NCBI RefSeq assembly: GCF_024868665.1
Contig: NC_079910.1
Location: 12,395,048 to 12,459,047 of the forward strand
Origin: Triplophysa rosa
Lineage: Eukaryota > Chordata > Actinopteri > Cypriniformes > Nemacheilidae
Length of the DNA: 64,000 nt
Reading direction: 5' to 3'
A model generated the notes under the pieces. The model did not search any database. It was not told where the DNA came from and saw nothing but the letters and a program-made list of their open reading frames with translations. The translations under genes were made by a program, and so were the position numbers. Positions 34,853 through 47,118 of this stretch are shown piece by piece. Within the stretch, counting starts at the first letter, position 1, and each line of letters opens with the position of its first letter.

Positions 34853-35110
34853 TGTGACACCGAGAAACTAAACCAAGGTAATCCATAGACAAAACAAAGC
34901 ATGAAACAGACTGGATAAAGCATCAAACAAAGACCGGCCCCAAACAAAGGAAACACTTGGGTTTAAATACACTGGGGTAACAAAGGAAACAAGAAACACC
35001 TGGGGAAACTAATTAACAAGAAAAACTACAAAGGACTACAAACATGGCACACAACAGGAAATAACATAAGAGTCCAAAATAACTGGGAAACACAGAACAG
35101 ATTTGTGACA
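34853..35110 (-). mobile_element. Probable solo LTR, Gypsy type
   Basis: On the minus strand it starts TGTCACAAATCTGTTCTG and ends TCTCGGTGTCACA, so the ends are TG...CA. It holds 'cagtgtatttaaacccaagt', a TATA-like promoter word. Flanks ttaac (34848-34852) and tgaac (35111-35115) match 4 of 5, like an aged LTR target duplication. By memory of style it matches fish Gypsy LTRs. No internal region is present, implying LTR-LTR recombination. Confidence 0.6.
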
Positions 35111-35219
35111 TGAACATATTATTGACATATTATTGAACGTATTGTTGAACGTATTATTGATACAGTTACACATAGAACATGAAGGAAAGGAGCGGTGCTT
35201 CGTTGAGTGTTATCTTTTG

Positions 35220-35746
35220 TCAAATGTATTATTTTGGGGTCAAAATTATAGATTTTTCTTTTATGCCAAAAATCATTGGGATATTAGGGAAAGATCATGT
35301 TTCATGAAGATATTTTCTATTGAATTTTTGTGAGTGGATGGAGCAAAATGGCGAACAAAATTGGCCGGAAACACACCTACAAACTTCACTCGCTGCTGCC
35401 CGCTCTTTGGGATTTACCCACTCAAATTTGGTATCTATGTAAATCTTAAAATTTCAGATTTCGGGTTAATCTACTCCCCACAACATCATTACAGCAGTAA
35501 GCCCATAGAGAGCGGTAAAACAACCTGTTTCTTCTTAGCAATGGCCTTCTACAGCACCTCTGATTAACATCTTCAAGGGCTATTTTTTCCATTTTTCGAT
35601 TTTATTGCACCCTCATATTCCAGAGTTTTAAATAGTTGTATCCTATTCTAACAAAACATATACCAATAGAAAGCTTATTTATTCAGCTTTCAGATGATTT
35701 CAGTTTCGAAAAAATGACCCTTAAGGTTTTGTTGTCCAGGGTCACA
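35220..35746. mobile_element. Copy of the TGTGACCC-ended element
   Basis: The right end 'gttgtccagggtcaca' is the inverted form of the end 'tgtgacccaggactacaaaa' at 52923. Inside, 'aaaaatcattgggatattag', 'aaagatcatgtttcatgaag' and 'gtgagtggatg' follow the same order as 53027-53125. The left end is worn. Confidence 0.65.
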
Positions 35747-35879
35747 TTTGTCATCTATTTTTTTGGAGACAGTAAATATAAGTTTGTAACCCTAGTAACG
35801 CAAATGATGTCTCAACTACTGTATTAGAACATGTCAGCGGCGACACACATTATGTGCAATGAACGTATCTGTGTCTAGT

Positions 35880-35970
35880 CGTAGTTTTAAATGGTGTAAC
35901 AGGTGTAAATATTATTCACAAGGCATAGGGCTTACTCATCCTTTTTACATCCAGCTGGTGCAAACTGTCC
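35880..35970. mobile_element. Repeat end, inverted relative of 24650-24780
   Basis: 'ggtgtaacaggtgtaaatat' and 'tttttacatccagctggtgc' are the reverse of 'gcaccagctggatgtaaaaa' and 'tatttacacctgttgcacc' at 24660-24755. Confidence 0.55.
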
Positions 35971-36282
35971 CAGATGACTAAAATTAGTAATTGTAGCTCT
36001 TGCAGTATTAGTAGCTTTTGCACTCCACTTGGTCCTGGGACACTTGCCTCACTTGACCAATCCAGTCCTGCTTCAAAACATTTTTATAAGCAAGCTCAGA
36101 ATGTGAGAGAACTAATGAAATATACAGAAATAATAAGATGAAAGGCTCTTTGTGCACGGTTGGATTAATATTTCACACTTTAGTGATTGAAGAGAACATA
36201 GAGTGTATTGTAATTAGTTTTCTCTACAGCTTCTCGCTGAGAAACGAATAGGAGTGTGGCACATCATTAAAACGCAAACACG

Positions 36283-36289
<7 letters not shown>

Positions 36290-36320
<31 letters not shown>
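36290..36320. repeat. GA microsatellite
   Basis: (GA)15, with a second shorter array at 36416-36434. Confidence 0.95.
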
Positions 36321-36322
<2 letters not shown>

Positions 36323-36536
36323 TGTGAATGTGATTGAGTTTGACAGCTGACGATGAGAGAGACACAGCTTCAACAGTCGGTCAGTAATGAAATCCCTTCA
36401 CAGGATCCCATGACAGGGAGAGAGAGAGAGAGAGCTGTTAGAGTGATTTATAACAGCACTGTCTAATCTATATTTCCATGCAGTGTATATGAGATATGAG
36501 TCTTTACAGTTGCTTTGGTAAACGGTAAGCATTTAA

Positions 36537-36787
36537 AGGGATAGTTCAACCAAAAATACAAATCTTGTCTTTATTTATGCACTCATGTCACTCAAAACAC
36601 AAGAGAAGATATTTTGAGAAATGTCTCAGTGGTTTTGAGTCCATAAAATGGAAGTCAATGTTGTTTGGTTATCTGCGTTTTTCAAAATATCTTTTGTGTT
36701 CTGCAGAAGAAAGAAAATCATACAGGTTTGGAATTGACATGAGGGTAAATGATGAAATAATTTTTATGTAAACTATCACTTTAAAGG
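36537..36787. mobile_element. MITE copy ('ttcacccaaaaat' family), both ends present
   Basis: It starts aagggatagttcaaccaaaa and ends 'tttttatgtaaactatcact' plus ttaaagg. The middle has 'cagaagaaagaaaatcatac' and 'aatgttgtttggttatctgc'. The inverted ends are worn but visible. Confidence 0.8.
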
Positions 36788-36893
36788 GACTTTGGTAAAC
36801 AGTAAGCATTTAAAAGGACAGTGGAACACAAAAATAAACGTTTAATTAAAGTGGTCTTTAAAACTTATTCGATAGCTTTGTGTGAGGAATACG

Positions 36894-37000
36894 TTTAAAG
36901 GAGTAGTTCAAATAAGCCCCCATTGACCTTCCATAGTCATTTCTATCCCTACTATGGAAAGTCAATGGGGACTTATTTTAAAGCGAACTACTCCTTTAAA
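36894..37000. mobile_element. Short foldback MITE
   Basis: Left arm tttaaaggagtagttcaaat and onward to ccatagt; right arm actatggaaagtcaatgggg and onward to gaactactcctttaaa. Arms are about 45 bases with a short loop. It can form one long hairpin. Confidence 0.85.
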
Positions 37001-37531
37001 TTTCCCAGACAGTTTGCAACATGAATATAAGAAAGTTATGACAAAATGCACATTTTACCTTTTAAATGCATGTTTTGCCTGCTTTCTATTTTCATTTAAA
37101 TACAGTGATAGAAAAATATGTTCTTCCACACTGAAATGTGACTTGCGTCCCTGCACAATGTGAGAACAGCTTATTCTTTCTGAATCAAGCCTGAAGTCTT
37201 GACTGTACAGGTGTAAGTAAATGCTACTGCACTAAATTGAATTTGGATGGAAAGGCTGTGTGTGGAATACAAGGCACTCCAGACGGTCTGTCATGAGGAG
37301 CTGCTAATCTGTTTATGGCATAGTGGAAAAAATGATCATTTGTGAGAGGGGGTTTTCACTTCTTTCCTCTCCTGAACAAACAGATGGTGAGGTTGTTGAC
37401 AGGAAGCTCTACGTAGTGTAAAATGCATTTTGAAGGGATGACCCCGTTGATATTTATGGATATTCATACGTATATAGATGTTTGCTTCTTTGTGCAAAAT
37501 CTAAAATGCAAATATACGACTGCATTTAAAT

Positions 37532-38183
37532 TAGGGATGTCCAGATCCGATCACGTGATCGGAAATCGGGCCCGATCACGTGGTTTCAGACTCGATCGGA
37601 ATCGGACGTTACCTCCCGATCAGGACTCGGATATATATGTATACATATTCTCATTATTTTTTTAAACATAGTTATGCGGTGGCACAGAGTTAGACCCCTT
37701 GACTCCACACAGAAACAGCAACGCGTGCGGCATGACATCACTTTGTTTCAGAGACGCTATTGGTTAAATGCCGGCAAAGTAGAACATGGAAGCAGCTTGA
37801 AGTGGAAAGCGCGATTATGTCTGCTTTCTGGAGGTATTATAAAGTTGATGACAACAACATTGCCATAGCAAACTGTGAGATATGTAAACTTGGGATTGCA
37901 AGAGGTGGAAAGGAAAAGGCTGTGAAGAATTTATGTTATTTATTACTTGATTGTTCAAGCTACCTCACAGAAGTGCTCTGTTTGTTAACAGAGTTGTTGA
38001 ATGTTAAAATAAGGTGAATTAAATAAAAAATAAGGAACATCCTGGATCTGTTTCTTCGTTCTTCTTTATTCTTTTTTTATGTATTATAGAAGTATCGGAT
38101 CGGGACTCGGTATCGGTAGATACTCAAAATCAAATGACTCGGACTCGGACTCGAGGGCAAAAAACCTGATCGGGACATCCCTA
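37532..38183 (+). mobile_element. hAT element with perfect 8-bp duplication and BED finger remnant
   Basis: Ends are tagggatgtccagatccgat and ctgatcgggacatcccta. The flanking atttaaat at 37524-37531 and 38184-38191 is exact. Near the left end there are several 'gatcacgtg' and 'gatcggaatcgga' words, and near the right end 'cggactcggactcgag', typical subterminal repeats. It is a deletion derivative: only part of a BED domain remains of the transposase. Confidence 0.92.
37817..37930 (+). pseudogene. BED-type zinc finger remnant of hAT transposase
   Basis: The frame starting at 37817 reads MSAFWRYYKVDDNNIAIANC and continues with EICKLGIARGGKEKA. The aromatic pair (W, Y) and CxxC (CEIC) fit the first half of a BED finger, which binds the element's ends in intact hAT transposases. 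The His part of the finger is not recognisable downstream, and the catalytic domain is missing, so it is not functional. Confidence 0.7.
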
Positions 38184-38191
38184 ATTTAAAT

Positions 38192-39545
38192 TGTAAATGG
38201 TACGTTTTATGTATGTACAATGCTTCATGAATATAGCTGCTTACAACTCAATGCTACAAGTAAATGATTGAGAATTAAATAATGGAGAAATAATTGGCAC
38301 TCTGCCACTGCAACTAAATTTAATTGTCATAAAAGCTCAACAATTATGAAATATATGCTAAACATTGTCTCTGTTACAGTGAATTATTCATGTTTGTTTC
38401 AATGGTGTGATGAGTGTATGCACGCTGTTATGATTCTGGCACATCTTTATAAATCACACAGAACAAAATGAATTTATAATATCAAATAGATTGATGCTCT
38501 GTGTTTAATAAATGTGATAAACATATTTAATGAATTTCATTTGTTATAAAACCACAAAACCCAACTGAAAATATCCATTTCATTAATTTAACATTCTGTG
38601 AACATGATTCATGAAGATTAGCGAGCGTATACATGCGTGCAAGAACCACACTGCAGTACAGTAGCTAAACTTGAGAAAATAGCCCTAATGATAGAAATAA
38701 CCCCAAATAAGACATATCATTTTTTTAAAGCATAAACATCAGCATTTTCCAAAATTATGGTTGATAGGTTCCTAAAAAGTGAAGACTGATAGGGGAAGCG
38801 TGATAGCAGTAGAGAGCTTTGTGCACTCCATCACATCCATCCAGTCTGAATCTTACATCTTCACCCACACATGTACACGTTTCACTCATTCTCACCCTGC
38901 TCTCAACACACAACACAACACACAGACACAAAATGCAAATACACATTAACACACACGCACACAGTCTAAACCAGCGTTGTGGGCAGGTGTCCTTTTAATC
39001 ACACTTCTCAAGAGTGATTGACTGCTCCTTTGGTGATGTAACAAAATCCCACTGCTGCTGCCTCAGAGCACAAACACACTTACAAACACACACATACACA
39101 TTAAATAAGAGCGATACAAGGAATAGAGGCTTGTCATTCTCGCTGAATAACGCTAATCTCGTCTGCTGCTCCGGGCGCAACACTCCAGCCATTACGCAAC
39201 TGTATATGGGTAGTTGACAAATAAACAGTCAGTGTGTCCTGTGGTGTGACAAAAATGTAGAAAAAAACTAACAATGAAGATAAATCTCTTCTTCTTTCTT
39301 TGGCACAAGTTTAAAAATTTCAGCCAGAGAAGAAAATTCACATGAAGAGCTTATTGAAACATCCAGTTTGACACATCCGGATGCAAGAAAACACCCTCCC
39401 CATCCCACGATTTTTTATTAAAACAAGTAATCCCGCGAGTAATCTAGAGCGAGAAACGCGACGTGCACACACCATTAGTTTTCATATTGCTAAATCCCTT
39501 GTACAATCTATTCTACATATACTCAGCTGGTTATGGGCACGAATG
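38192..39545. other. No gene seen
   Basis: AT-rich sequence to 38740, then mixed sequence with short ACAC runs (38905-38965, 39068-39095). No coding region is recognised. Confidence 0.45.
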
Positions 39546-40227
39546 TATGGGATTCCTTTTGTGCCAATAAAAATGAACGCAATCTTTTAAAAAGTAAAGA
39601 CAGAATTGCTACTGTACAGGAATACAACTTTTAGCGATTTTCTTTATTATCTGAATTACATTCATTTACCTGAGGGTGAGGAGGACGATGATGAGGAGGA
39701 GGACGCTTGGATCCACACCGCGCATGATTTACCAACTTCAAATACCAATTACTAATATACTAACTAAATAAGAAAGTAGTTTTAAGTACAAACAATAAAG
39801 ATAACAGCATGCAGATCGTTCTCTAAGATTCGTTGCCCTGTACTGCACTGTACTGTCTTCAGTATCTACTTCTTTGTCAGGGAGCTGTCAATCAAAAACT
39901 CACTAGCCAATCAGCGTAAAGCGGCCATAAGTCCTGCCTACACGTGAGATTTGTGCCAGAAAGGCGAACGAAAAATTGAGAAGCGTAAACGAAAACTCTG
40001 AAAGCGCAAATGAAAAATCTAGCAGCGAATTCAAAACTATTATTTGCAAAAACGAAACTTAGAAAATTGTTAAGAAAAATAGCAGTTTATTTGAAAATCA
40101 TGTCACTTTCTTGCAATTGAGTTTATTGTTTTCATTATCAAAGTGTTTATTTTCTTTCTCATTGTATATTTTTGTTCGTTTTTTAAAAGTTTGCGTTCAT
40201 TCTTATTGGTACAAAAGGAATCCCTTA
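39546..40227. mobile_element. TIR element, ends about 45 bases
   Basis: The left end gtatgggattccttttgtgc is mirrored by the right end gtacaaaaggaatcccttac. The arms continue ('caataaaaatgaacgcaatc' / 'tttgcgttcattcttattgg'). 'gaat' flanks both ends (39541-39544 area and 40228-40231). The inside has AAAACGAAA-type words and an acidic frame near 39670-39740 that I do not trust as a gene. Confidence 0.7.
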
Positions 40228-40587
40228 CGAATGCACATTGTGATTAAACAGCAGTATATTACTACAAAGTTGACTAGTATTCATTTGAGAATTACCTGTC
40301 CCTATTTGTCTCTTCGAAAATGACACACACACCTTACATAAGCTAACATCTACTCCCTTGTGAGAGCTGAAATAGACTTGATGGAGTGAGAGAGGTGTAG
40401 AGGAGGTGACAGAAGTGTGAGAGAGAGGGGAGATGCAGGGCAGGATGTCAGAGCGGAGGGCACTTTGATTCTCTCAGGCATCTGTTCCTCCGGTGTAGGA
40501 ACCCTCGTCTTCATGAGCCTTCAGCAAAGGGCATCTGTCATTTCGAATCACGGAGAGAAAGAGCAAAAAACAGAATCGATTGAGAAG

Positions 40588-40588
<1 letters not shown>

Positions 40589-40640
<52 letters not shown>

Positions 40641-40649
40641 TGTGTGTGC
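40589..40649. repeat. TG/GCGT microsatellite
   Basis: (TG)n, then (GCGT)5, then (TG)n; the frames through it are artefacts. Confidence 0.95.
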
Positions 40650-41160
40650 ATGGAGAAAATGGTGTGTACCGAGACCTCATTTTCACATCAGGGCCATGGG
40701 CTTGTAGTGTCTTAGATCCTTGGTAACACATTCTCTTTTAAGAAAGAAAGAAAATAAAGGAAAGAAAGTCCTGAGGCCAGAAAGAGTGAAAGAATGACAG
40801 TTTGGCTTTCTGCAATGTCACATGTGCATGAATGTGTTTTAATGTAGTTCATTCAAAAATAAAATTGTATGATTTTCTCATCCTCATAATACAGCAAAAA
40901 CAGTATATGTGGTGAAATGCTATTTTTTTAACATGATCATCTCGTATGCTGCCCCATAGACTTTCATTGTAAGTGTCACATTGTCGCATGTTGTTTGGTT
41001 TAGGGCTGCAACAACTAGTCGATAAAATCGATAATAATCGATAATGAAAATCGTTGTCAATGAATTTCATTATCGATTAGTTGGTCTGTGAAGTCATTTA
41101 TGCGCAGTTATAAATCAAGCGCGTCTTCTTCCCTTTTAAAATGACCATTTTAGATGTGAG

Positions 41161-41310
41161 TCTCCGTGCAGCATGAGCTTCACAGTTTTAAAGTCAGATG
41201 TGTTTCTCCGTGAACGCCTCTCTCCGTGCAGCCTTAGCTGCGTTGTTTTTTGGTCAGATGTGTCTCTCCGTGCGGCACAAGTTGCGCATTTTTTAAGTCA
41301 GACGTGTTTT
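41161..41310. repeat. Degenerate tandem repeat, unit about 44 bases
   Basis: 'tctccgtgcagc' starts units at 41161 and 41221 and, as 'tctccgtgcggc', at 41265. Each is followed by 'gtcagatgtgt'-like sequence. A 16-base partial unit lies at 41205. It sits inside the hAT element 41001-42332. Confidence 0.75.
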
Positions 41311-41648
41311 GCATGCATCTCTTCAAGCCTTGCAGTTTTAAAGTTTAAAGGGGAGAGGTGTTTTAAATGACAAAATTAAAGATTATATTAGTAAAACCCA
41401 ATTTGTGGCTAAATACCCTGATTTGGGGGTTTATGTAGTTCACACGTAACGAAGGACATTTACTTGAGTACTGTACTTAAGTACACTTTTTGAGTATCTG
41501 TAAGTAATTTTTTCTGGATACTTTTTATTGTACTTCACTACATTTGAATGACATATATCTCACTTTTCATGCCACAAAAAAAAATTCTTTGGCCAACCAT
41601 CCCCTCCCACGTTTGGGAGAGACTATTGACAGCTGTTTCTAATATGAC

Positions 41649-42143
41649 CAGTGTTGGGCGAGTTACTCTGAAAAAGTAATTAATTACTAGTTACTAATTA
41701 CATATTCAATAGTGTAATTAGATTACTGTACAAATTACTCTCTCCAAAAAGTATTTAATTACTTATTACTAATTACTTTCTATATCCTACATCAACCTTG
41801 ATTAGTTAAGTGATTCAAGGATAGTCATGAAACGGCCCATTTAATTCATTCAAATAAATAATATAAAACTACACAAAGTAGTATTATTAACTGACCAAAG
41901 TATTACAATTGTGAGAATTATACATAAAAGCACAGATTTTAAAGTTAGACTTTGAATTTTGATGTCAATTCCACTATCGCACACACATATATTACACAAA
42001 GTATTTCGTTTGATTACATCAGAAGTAACTGTAATTAAACTACAGAAAAAAATTGAGTAATCCCTTACTACTTTACGTTTTCCAGGGAAAAGTAATTAAA
42101 TTACAGTAACTAATTACTTAGTAACTAGTTCCACCCAACACTG
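41649..42143. mobile_element. hAT-type MITE, exact 8-bp duplication, nested
   Basis: It starts cagtgttgggcgagttactc and ends 'agttccacccaacactg'. The flanking aatatgac (41641-41648 and 42144-42151) is exact. The inside is built from 'taattactagttactaatta' type words at both ends. No coding frame is present. Confidence 0.92.
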
Positions 42144-42340
42144 AATATGACACACCTGAATCAACTCATCAGCCTTGGTGTGTTAATTAGAGGGACATTC
42201 ACAACATTTTGGGAGAAGGCTAATGAGTTCTGTTGTGTATACTTTTCCCATCTCTGATTTAGTTATAAGCAAAAGATCTAATGAAACTTTTTATCCGATT
42301 AATCAAAAAAATAATCGTTAGTTGCAGCCTTAGTATGGTT

Positions 42341-44960
42341 TGTCGTCCATATTAAGGAAAGAAAAAGTGTTGATCGTGTTTGTATCCTAACTTTCCATCT
42401 TTGTTTCTAAGCACAACCTGTGATTACCCGCCTCTGCTCTCAGTGAAAGTGAATGTTTGTGAAATGGTGTCATATCTGAGGTGTGTCCTGCGGTCAGTGC
42501 TTGTCACATGCTTATTCACAGGGAAAACACACTCGCAGTGATTAATGATGCGTGACAGACACTTAACATCCCACACACACACACACAAGCTCATGTCGGC
42601 CACCTCTCTCCTAAAAATAGGACGAGGTACGTGTCTAACATCAAACTGTGAAATAGCAAGACAAATTGGAAATAACTGCCAACTCTCTGTGAAGGATTAC
42701 ACAAAAACCTGCCAGACCCCTGCCGTACTCCTCTTCTGTGTGTCTGTCCCGCTAAAACCCTCTGATACAGAACCACAAAACCTAAACCACATGGACCTGT
42801 CTGGCTCAGAACTTCAGCCCATATGTGCATCTCATCTGCCAAACACGCATCACTGATCTTCCAGAGCCAGATGTGTTTAATTCCTCCAACCTGCCACAGT
42901 AAATCACGAGCCACACATTTCTCACTTATTAAATGGCTTTCATTTATTTTGGGGTTCATCACTGAGAGATTTTACAAGGTCTGTGGTAAACTGCTGACAG
43001 ATGTGAACATACACATTTACTGTCGCCGCTACCACCAGCAGTTTACAGGATATTGTTATGTGCTGCTTTTAGCAGATTGAAGTCATTTTGGTGATATATC
43101 GTATGTGGTTTTCAGCATGGTCGCAATAAAGTCACAGTGAATGTACAAGCTATTATGTTGCCTGCAATCTGTTGTTTCTCATTGTGTTGCACAGTTTTAT
43201 GGTAAATAAACGTAACTACCAATAGCATGAATTAGTATGTAAAATACTAGCCTATCTGCACTTTAAAAAGTTTAACTCTGATATACTCAATCATTTTTTT
43301 ATTTTATTTTAAAGTAGTGAAATCAATGAAAAGTACTGTTTAAATTGAGTACATGTAAGTAAAAAGTATTTCAAATATTTCTTTTATAATTCACCCAAAT
43401 TATTAAGTGTGTATATATATATTTTTTTTTTAAATTAAATACTTATTCTTTTCATTAAATAAACTCAAATAATATATGTAAATTTTAGATATATTAAATG
43501 TTTTTTTTATCAATTTTTTTATTTGTCCCACAAAAAAACACTTAATGATTTTAAAAGAGTTGATTAATTTAATACATCTGTTAATACAATATTTTAGTGA
43601 TATTTATGAAGCCACTGAATTACTTTTTAAAGTGATTCTTTATCTTTAAAAAACTACAGTGTTGATACCATGGTGCATTAGTGATAAATATTGTGAAATA
43701 TTACACCCACACGTATATATATACACTCATTTATTTATATTTCAACATTTTCAAATCATGTTTTTTATTGATTTTTAATCTAAATGTTTAAAAGCCGAGT
43801 TTATATAGAGTATACTGTACTGTATATAAAAGTATTTCTGTTTGTTTTATGTTAACTTATATATTTTTAAGTAACTGCGGTAAAATTATTTTATTAATTC
43901 TTTGTGATGTTTGCTGAAACAAACCCCTAACCCTGTTTGTGCTATGCAATGAATAATACATTGAATATTGTGTTGTTTGTTGGAATAAGCACATGCCATC
44001 TATCTGAAAACCACCTTGCAACCACATATTAACACCCTGGAAACCACCCACAACACCCTATCACATAGATGCAACTAATGCACTGCCAAGCACCACTCAT
44101 ATCTCCTCACATTAAGTAAAAATGTTGTTTTATCTGTATTCTGGCGTAGGCCTATTCACGGTTGTGTGGGTCATTTTAATGATGTGAATCTGGATAATGA
44201 TCTAAAGCGAGAGAAGAGCTGTGCTTGGGCCTTTTATCAGTGGACGAAAGGACGAACTGGACGCAGTCAGGTTCGGATGAGCGAAAATAGACAGGATGTA
44301 TGAGAACGAGTCGAGCTTTCATCTGTTAAACGTAGCATCCGCAAGCCGAGTTACTGTGTCCTCTCCTTTGATCTTCTCTTGATCTTTATGTATTCATAAA
44401 GGACTGTTGCTTTCACTCTTTCCTTTTACCCGCACACATGTAGAAGAAAGAGCACTGGTGAAAACACACTCACATGGTCAGATGAATAGAAGAGTCTCCT
44501 GCACATGGACAACAGCACATTACTGTATGAGGATTTGAGTGGGTGCATGTGTGTTAAAGACACAAACTCATGTCTCAAGGTCATTATGTGGTTTTAGGCG
44601 ATCTTGGGGATCACCCACTATAGATCCTCTAGCTCGAAAAAAATGAGCTTGTTACTAATGGCCTCAAACAACCCAGGGATGATGTTTTTATATTGTAATT
44701 TAACATGTACAATAATAAATAAATGAAATTATATTGGATCATATAGGAAGACAATAAATACCTGTGGTTGGACACTAAGTGGATGATGTCCAGCGTCTGT
44801 GTTTTTTCAGCTTTTCCCAGTAGAGGAGAGATAGATCAAGTGTATTTGGTATGGATGATAGAAAACGTCGAGCCTGCAGGATTATGGAGGAGAGAGGCAC
44901 TGGGGAAGTGAGGGATGGATGAAGATTCAGGGTCAAACTGAAATAATGAAGAGACAGTGG
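42341..44960. other. No gene seen; CACC-rich degenerate repeat near 44.0 kb
   Basis: 43240-43860 is very AT-rich. 43990-44100 has repeated 'aaccacc'/'acaccct' words (same style as 48700-48840). 44130-44420 is complex and repeat-free. Frames at 42545-42962 on both strands are not recognised. Confidence 0.4.
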
Positions 44961-44964
44961 AACA

Positions 44965-47118
44965 CTGAAAAAAAATTACGCTCAAGTTACTTAAAAATAT
45001 AGTGCATCATTTTTGCGACCAATTTTTTAAGCCAGTTCTACATTGAATTTTAAGCAGCATTACCTTAAATTCTTTAGTAGGCATTGCTTAAATTTTTTGA
45101 GTAACCCTAACCCTATTCCCAGCAAGGGATTTTGCTTAATTTTTTCAGTTGGTGTGACTCACAATTTTAGTTTGTTTTTACGAACACATTTTTGTTATTT
45201 CTACCAAAAAAGTCTAGTTTACCCTCATGATAAAATGTAAGCTCATTTAGAGAAATAATTTTATGTTCATAACACCTAAAATACAGAAACAATGGACAGC
45301 TGTGAAATGTTAAAAGCTTTGTTTTTTCACTGAATGAATTTAAACATGAAGCATACAGCAGTTCAGAAATGTAATTTCACTGTACAACAAAAACAAATAA
45401 ACAATACTAAACAACAGACATTCTGACAACATTATAACAACAGTAACCATCAACATGGCTAGTGGTTTTTAATGGTTTTTAATATCTGTGGTGTTGTATG
45501 CATGAGTGTGTATGTGCGTTTGATAACTGTGTAGAGTTATATGTTATTTATATAATGTTTGTGTGTGGTCTTGTATGCTTGCATGTTAAGTGTGGTGTTG
45601 AGCTGGATATGGAGATCTGGAGATCCCCCCTCTGGTGATTACTGTGTGCTCTGCAAGGTTGATTAACTTCACCATTATTGTCCTGAAACAAAACAATATG
45701 ATATTAATGTATAATATAAATTTAGAATAGTATAAAATATATACATACTGTATACATACTGATAATTGAAAGAATGTAAAGAATCAATTTGAACGGTTAT
45801 GTTACACACACAGGTCTGCTGCATCATCTGGATGCTGAAGTTGAAGTTCTTACCTAGTCTGTATAAGTTCCTCACTATGAAAATCAGGTCTCCCAAGATT
45901 TTTTTAACATTCATTCAGGAATTGGCTTTCCTAAAATATAAAACAAAGATATTAAAGTCACATAATGGCACTTTACCAGAACTTCACAACATTGGCATAG
46001 TGTAATGTCACACTAACAAAGTTGATTGTACTTAACACTACTGTGTTTTGTTCACTTGCACTGCTCAGTATGTAAAATATGCATTTATGACACACACAAA
46101 CAATTATATAAGTACTAAAATAAAAGATAAATTAATCACTAGCTTAGCCGACACAATTCTCCTCTATCGTGTCTGCAAAGTGACAGTGTGCCGTTTTAAG
46201 GAGGGTTCTAACCAACACAATGCATTGAGATTTGAGCCCGCTGTTCCAGCCTCCGCCTCGCACTTCTAGCTCACGGTAAACGGTCACACCCTGTCCGCAC
46301 CTCAAGATGCCACATGACAAAAGATAACAGAAACCATTAACGACAGCTCGCACGCGGTATAGATAAACAGATGAAATTTAAGCAGATAAAATTTTGACAG
46401 ATGAAAGGTTTGATATAAAGCAATGACTGCTTCGCGGTCATTTTAACTCACTTAAAAACGTTGTCTGTTAATGTGGCGCATTGTGTCAAATTGAAACTAA
46501 AAAGCTAAGGAGCCGGACGGCGAATATAACTATCAACGTGTTTTCATGCCTTCATAAAAGTAGGCAATCGTGATTGTACCACAAATCTCATTTAAGCAAC
46601 TTAAATCAAATTTCTTCTCACAAAAGTTGAAGCGCACCGTGCACGCATGTTCCTGTACATTTGATATGAGCTTATTTAAAACACTAAGAAACGTCCACCA
46701 CCACAATTAAACTTATCTAAAATGAAAACACTAAGAAACATGTATCTTCACACTATTGGTGGGATTTATTTTATAAAACATTTTAGTATAAAACAAGTTA
46801 AGTTTACTCACCTTTATCGTCTGAGGAGATGATTTTCAGAAAATGGCCGCTAGCCTTGAAAGCCAGTCAAGTGCTGTCACATGATCTAATCAAATCTTAA
46901 AATGTTTTGTCAAATTGACTAATAACCAGATTCATGCGACTTTACTAAAAATTACTTGCTGTGTTTACTCATTATTTTAAGCAAACCGCAATCTCAATAA
47001 ATGTTGTAACATTTATAGCAAGAAATTAAGTAATGTGCAAAACTATTTTTTTTGAGGAAAATCAGCCTATTTAATTGAGCCATATTTACTAGGGCTACGA
47101 ATCATTTTTTACAGTGAA
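44965..47118. mobile_element. Possible large element with CACTG-type ends
   Basis: The left boundary 'cactgaaaaaaaattac' and right boundary 'catttttttacagtg'-like sequence ('atcattttttacagtg') resemble an inverted pair over about 12 bases. Several AAAT/ACTTAAA-rich stretches near both ends look alike. There is no clear target duplication and no transposase, so this is tentative. Confidence 0.25.

Larger units (their letters stand above)
41001..42332. mobile_element. hAT element carrying a second hAT
   Basis: It starts tagggctgcaacaactagtc and ends 'cgttagttgcagcctta'. Flanks gtttggtt (40993-41000) and gtatggtt (42333-42340) match 7 of 8. 'aaaatcgataataatcgata' near the left end is typical of this fish family. 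It contains the insertion 41649-42143 and, around it (about 41430-42260), sequence such as 'acttgagtactgtacttaag' and 'tacttttcccatctctg' from a further repeat. Confidence 0.8.

Noticed and set aside
39660..39745. Acidic frame (Glu/Asp run) as a real gene
   Set aside because: It arises from a 'gatgaggaggagg' purine run inside a TIR element and is short.
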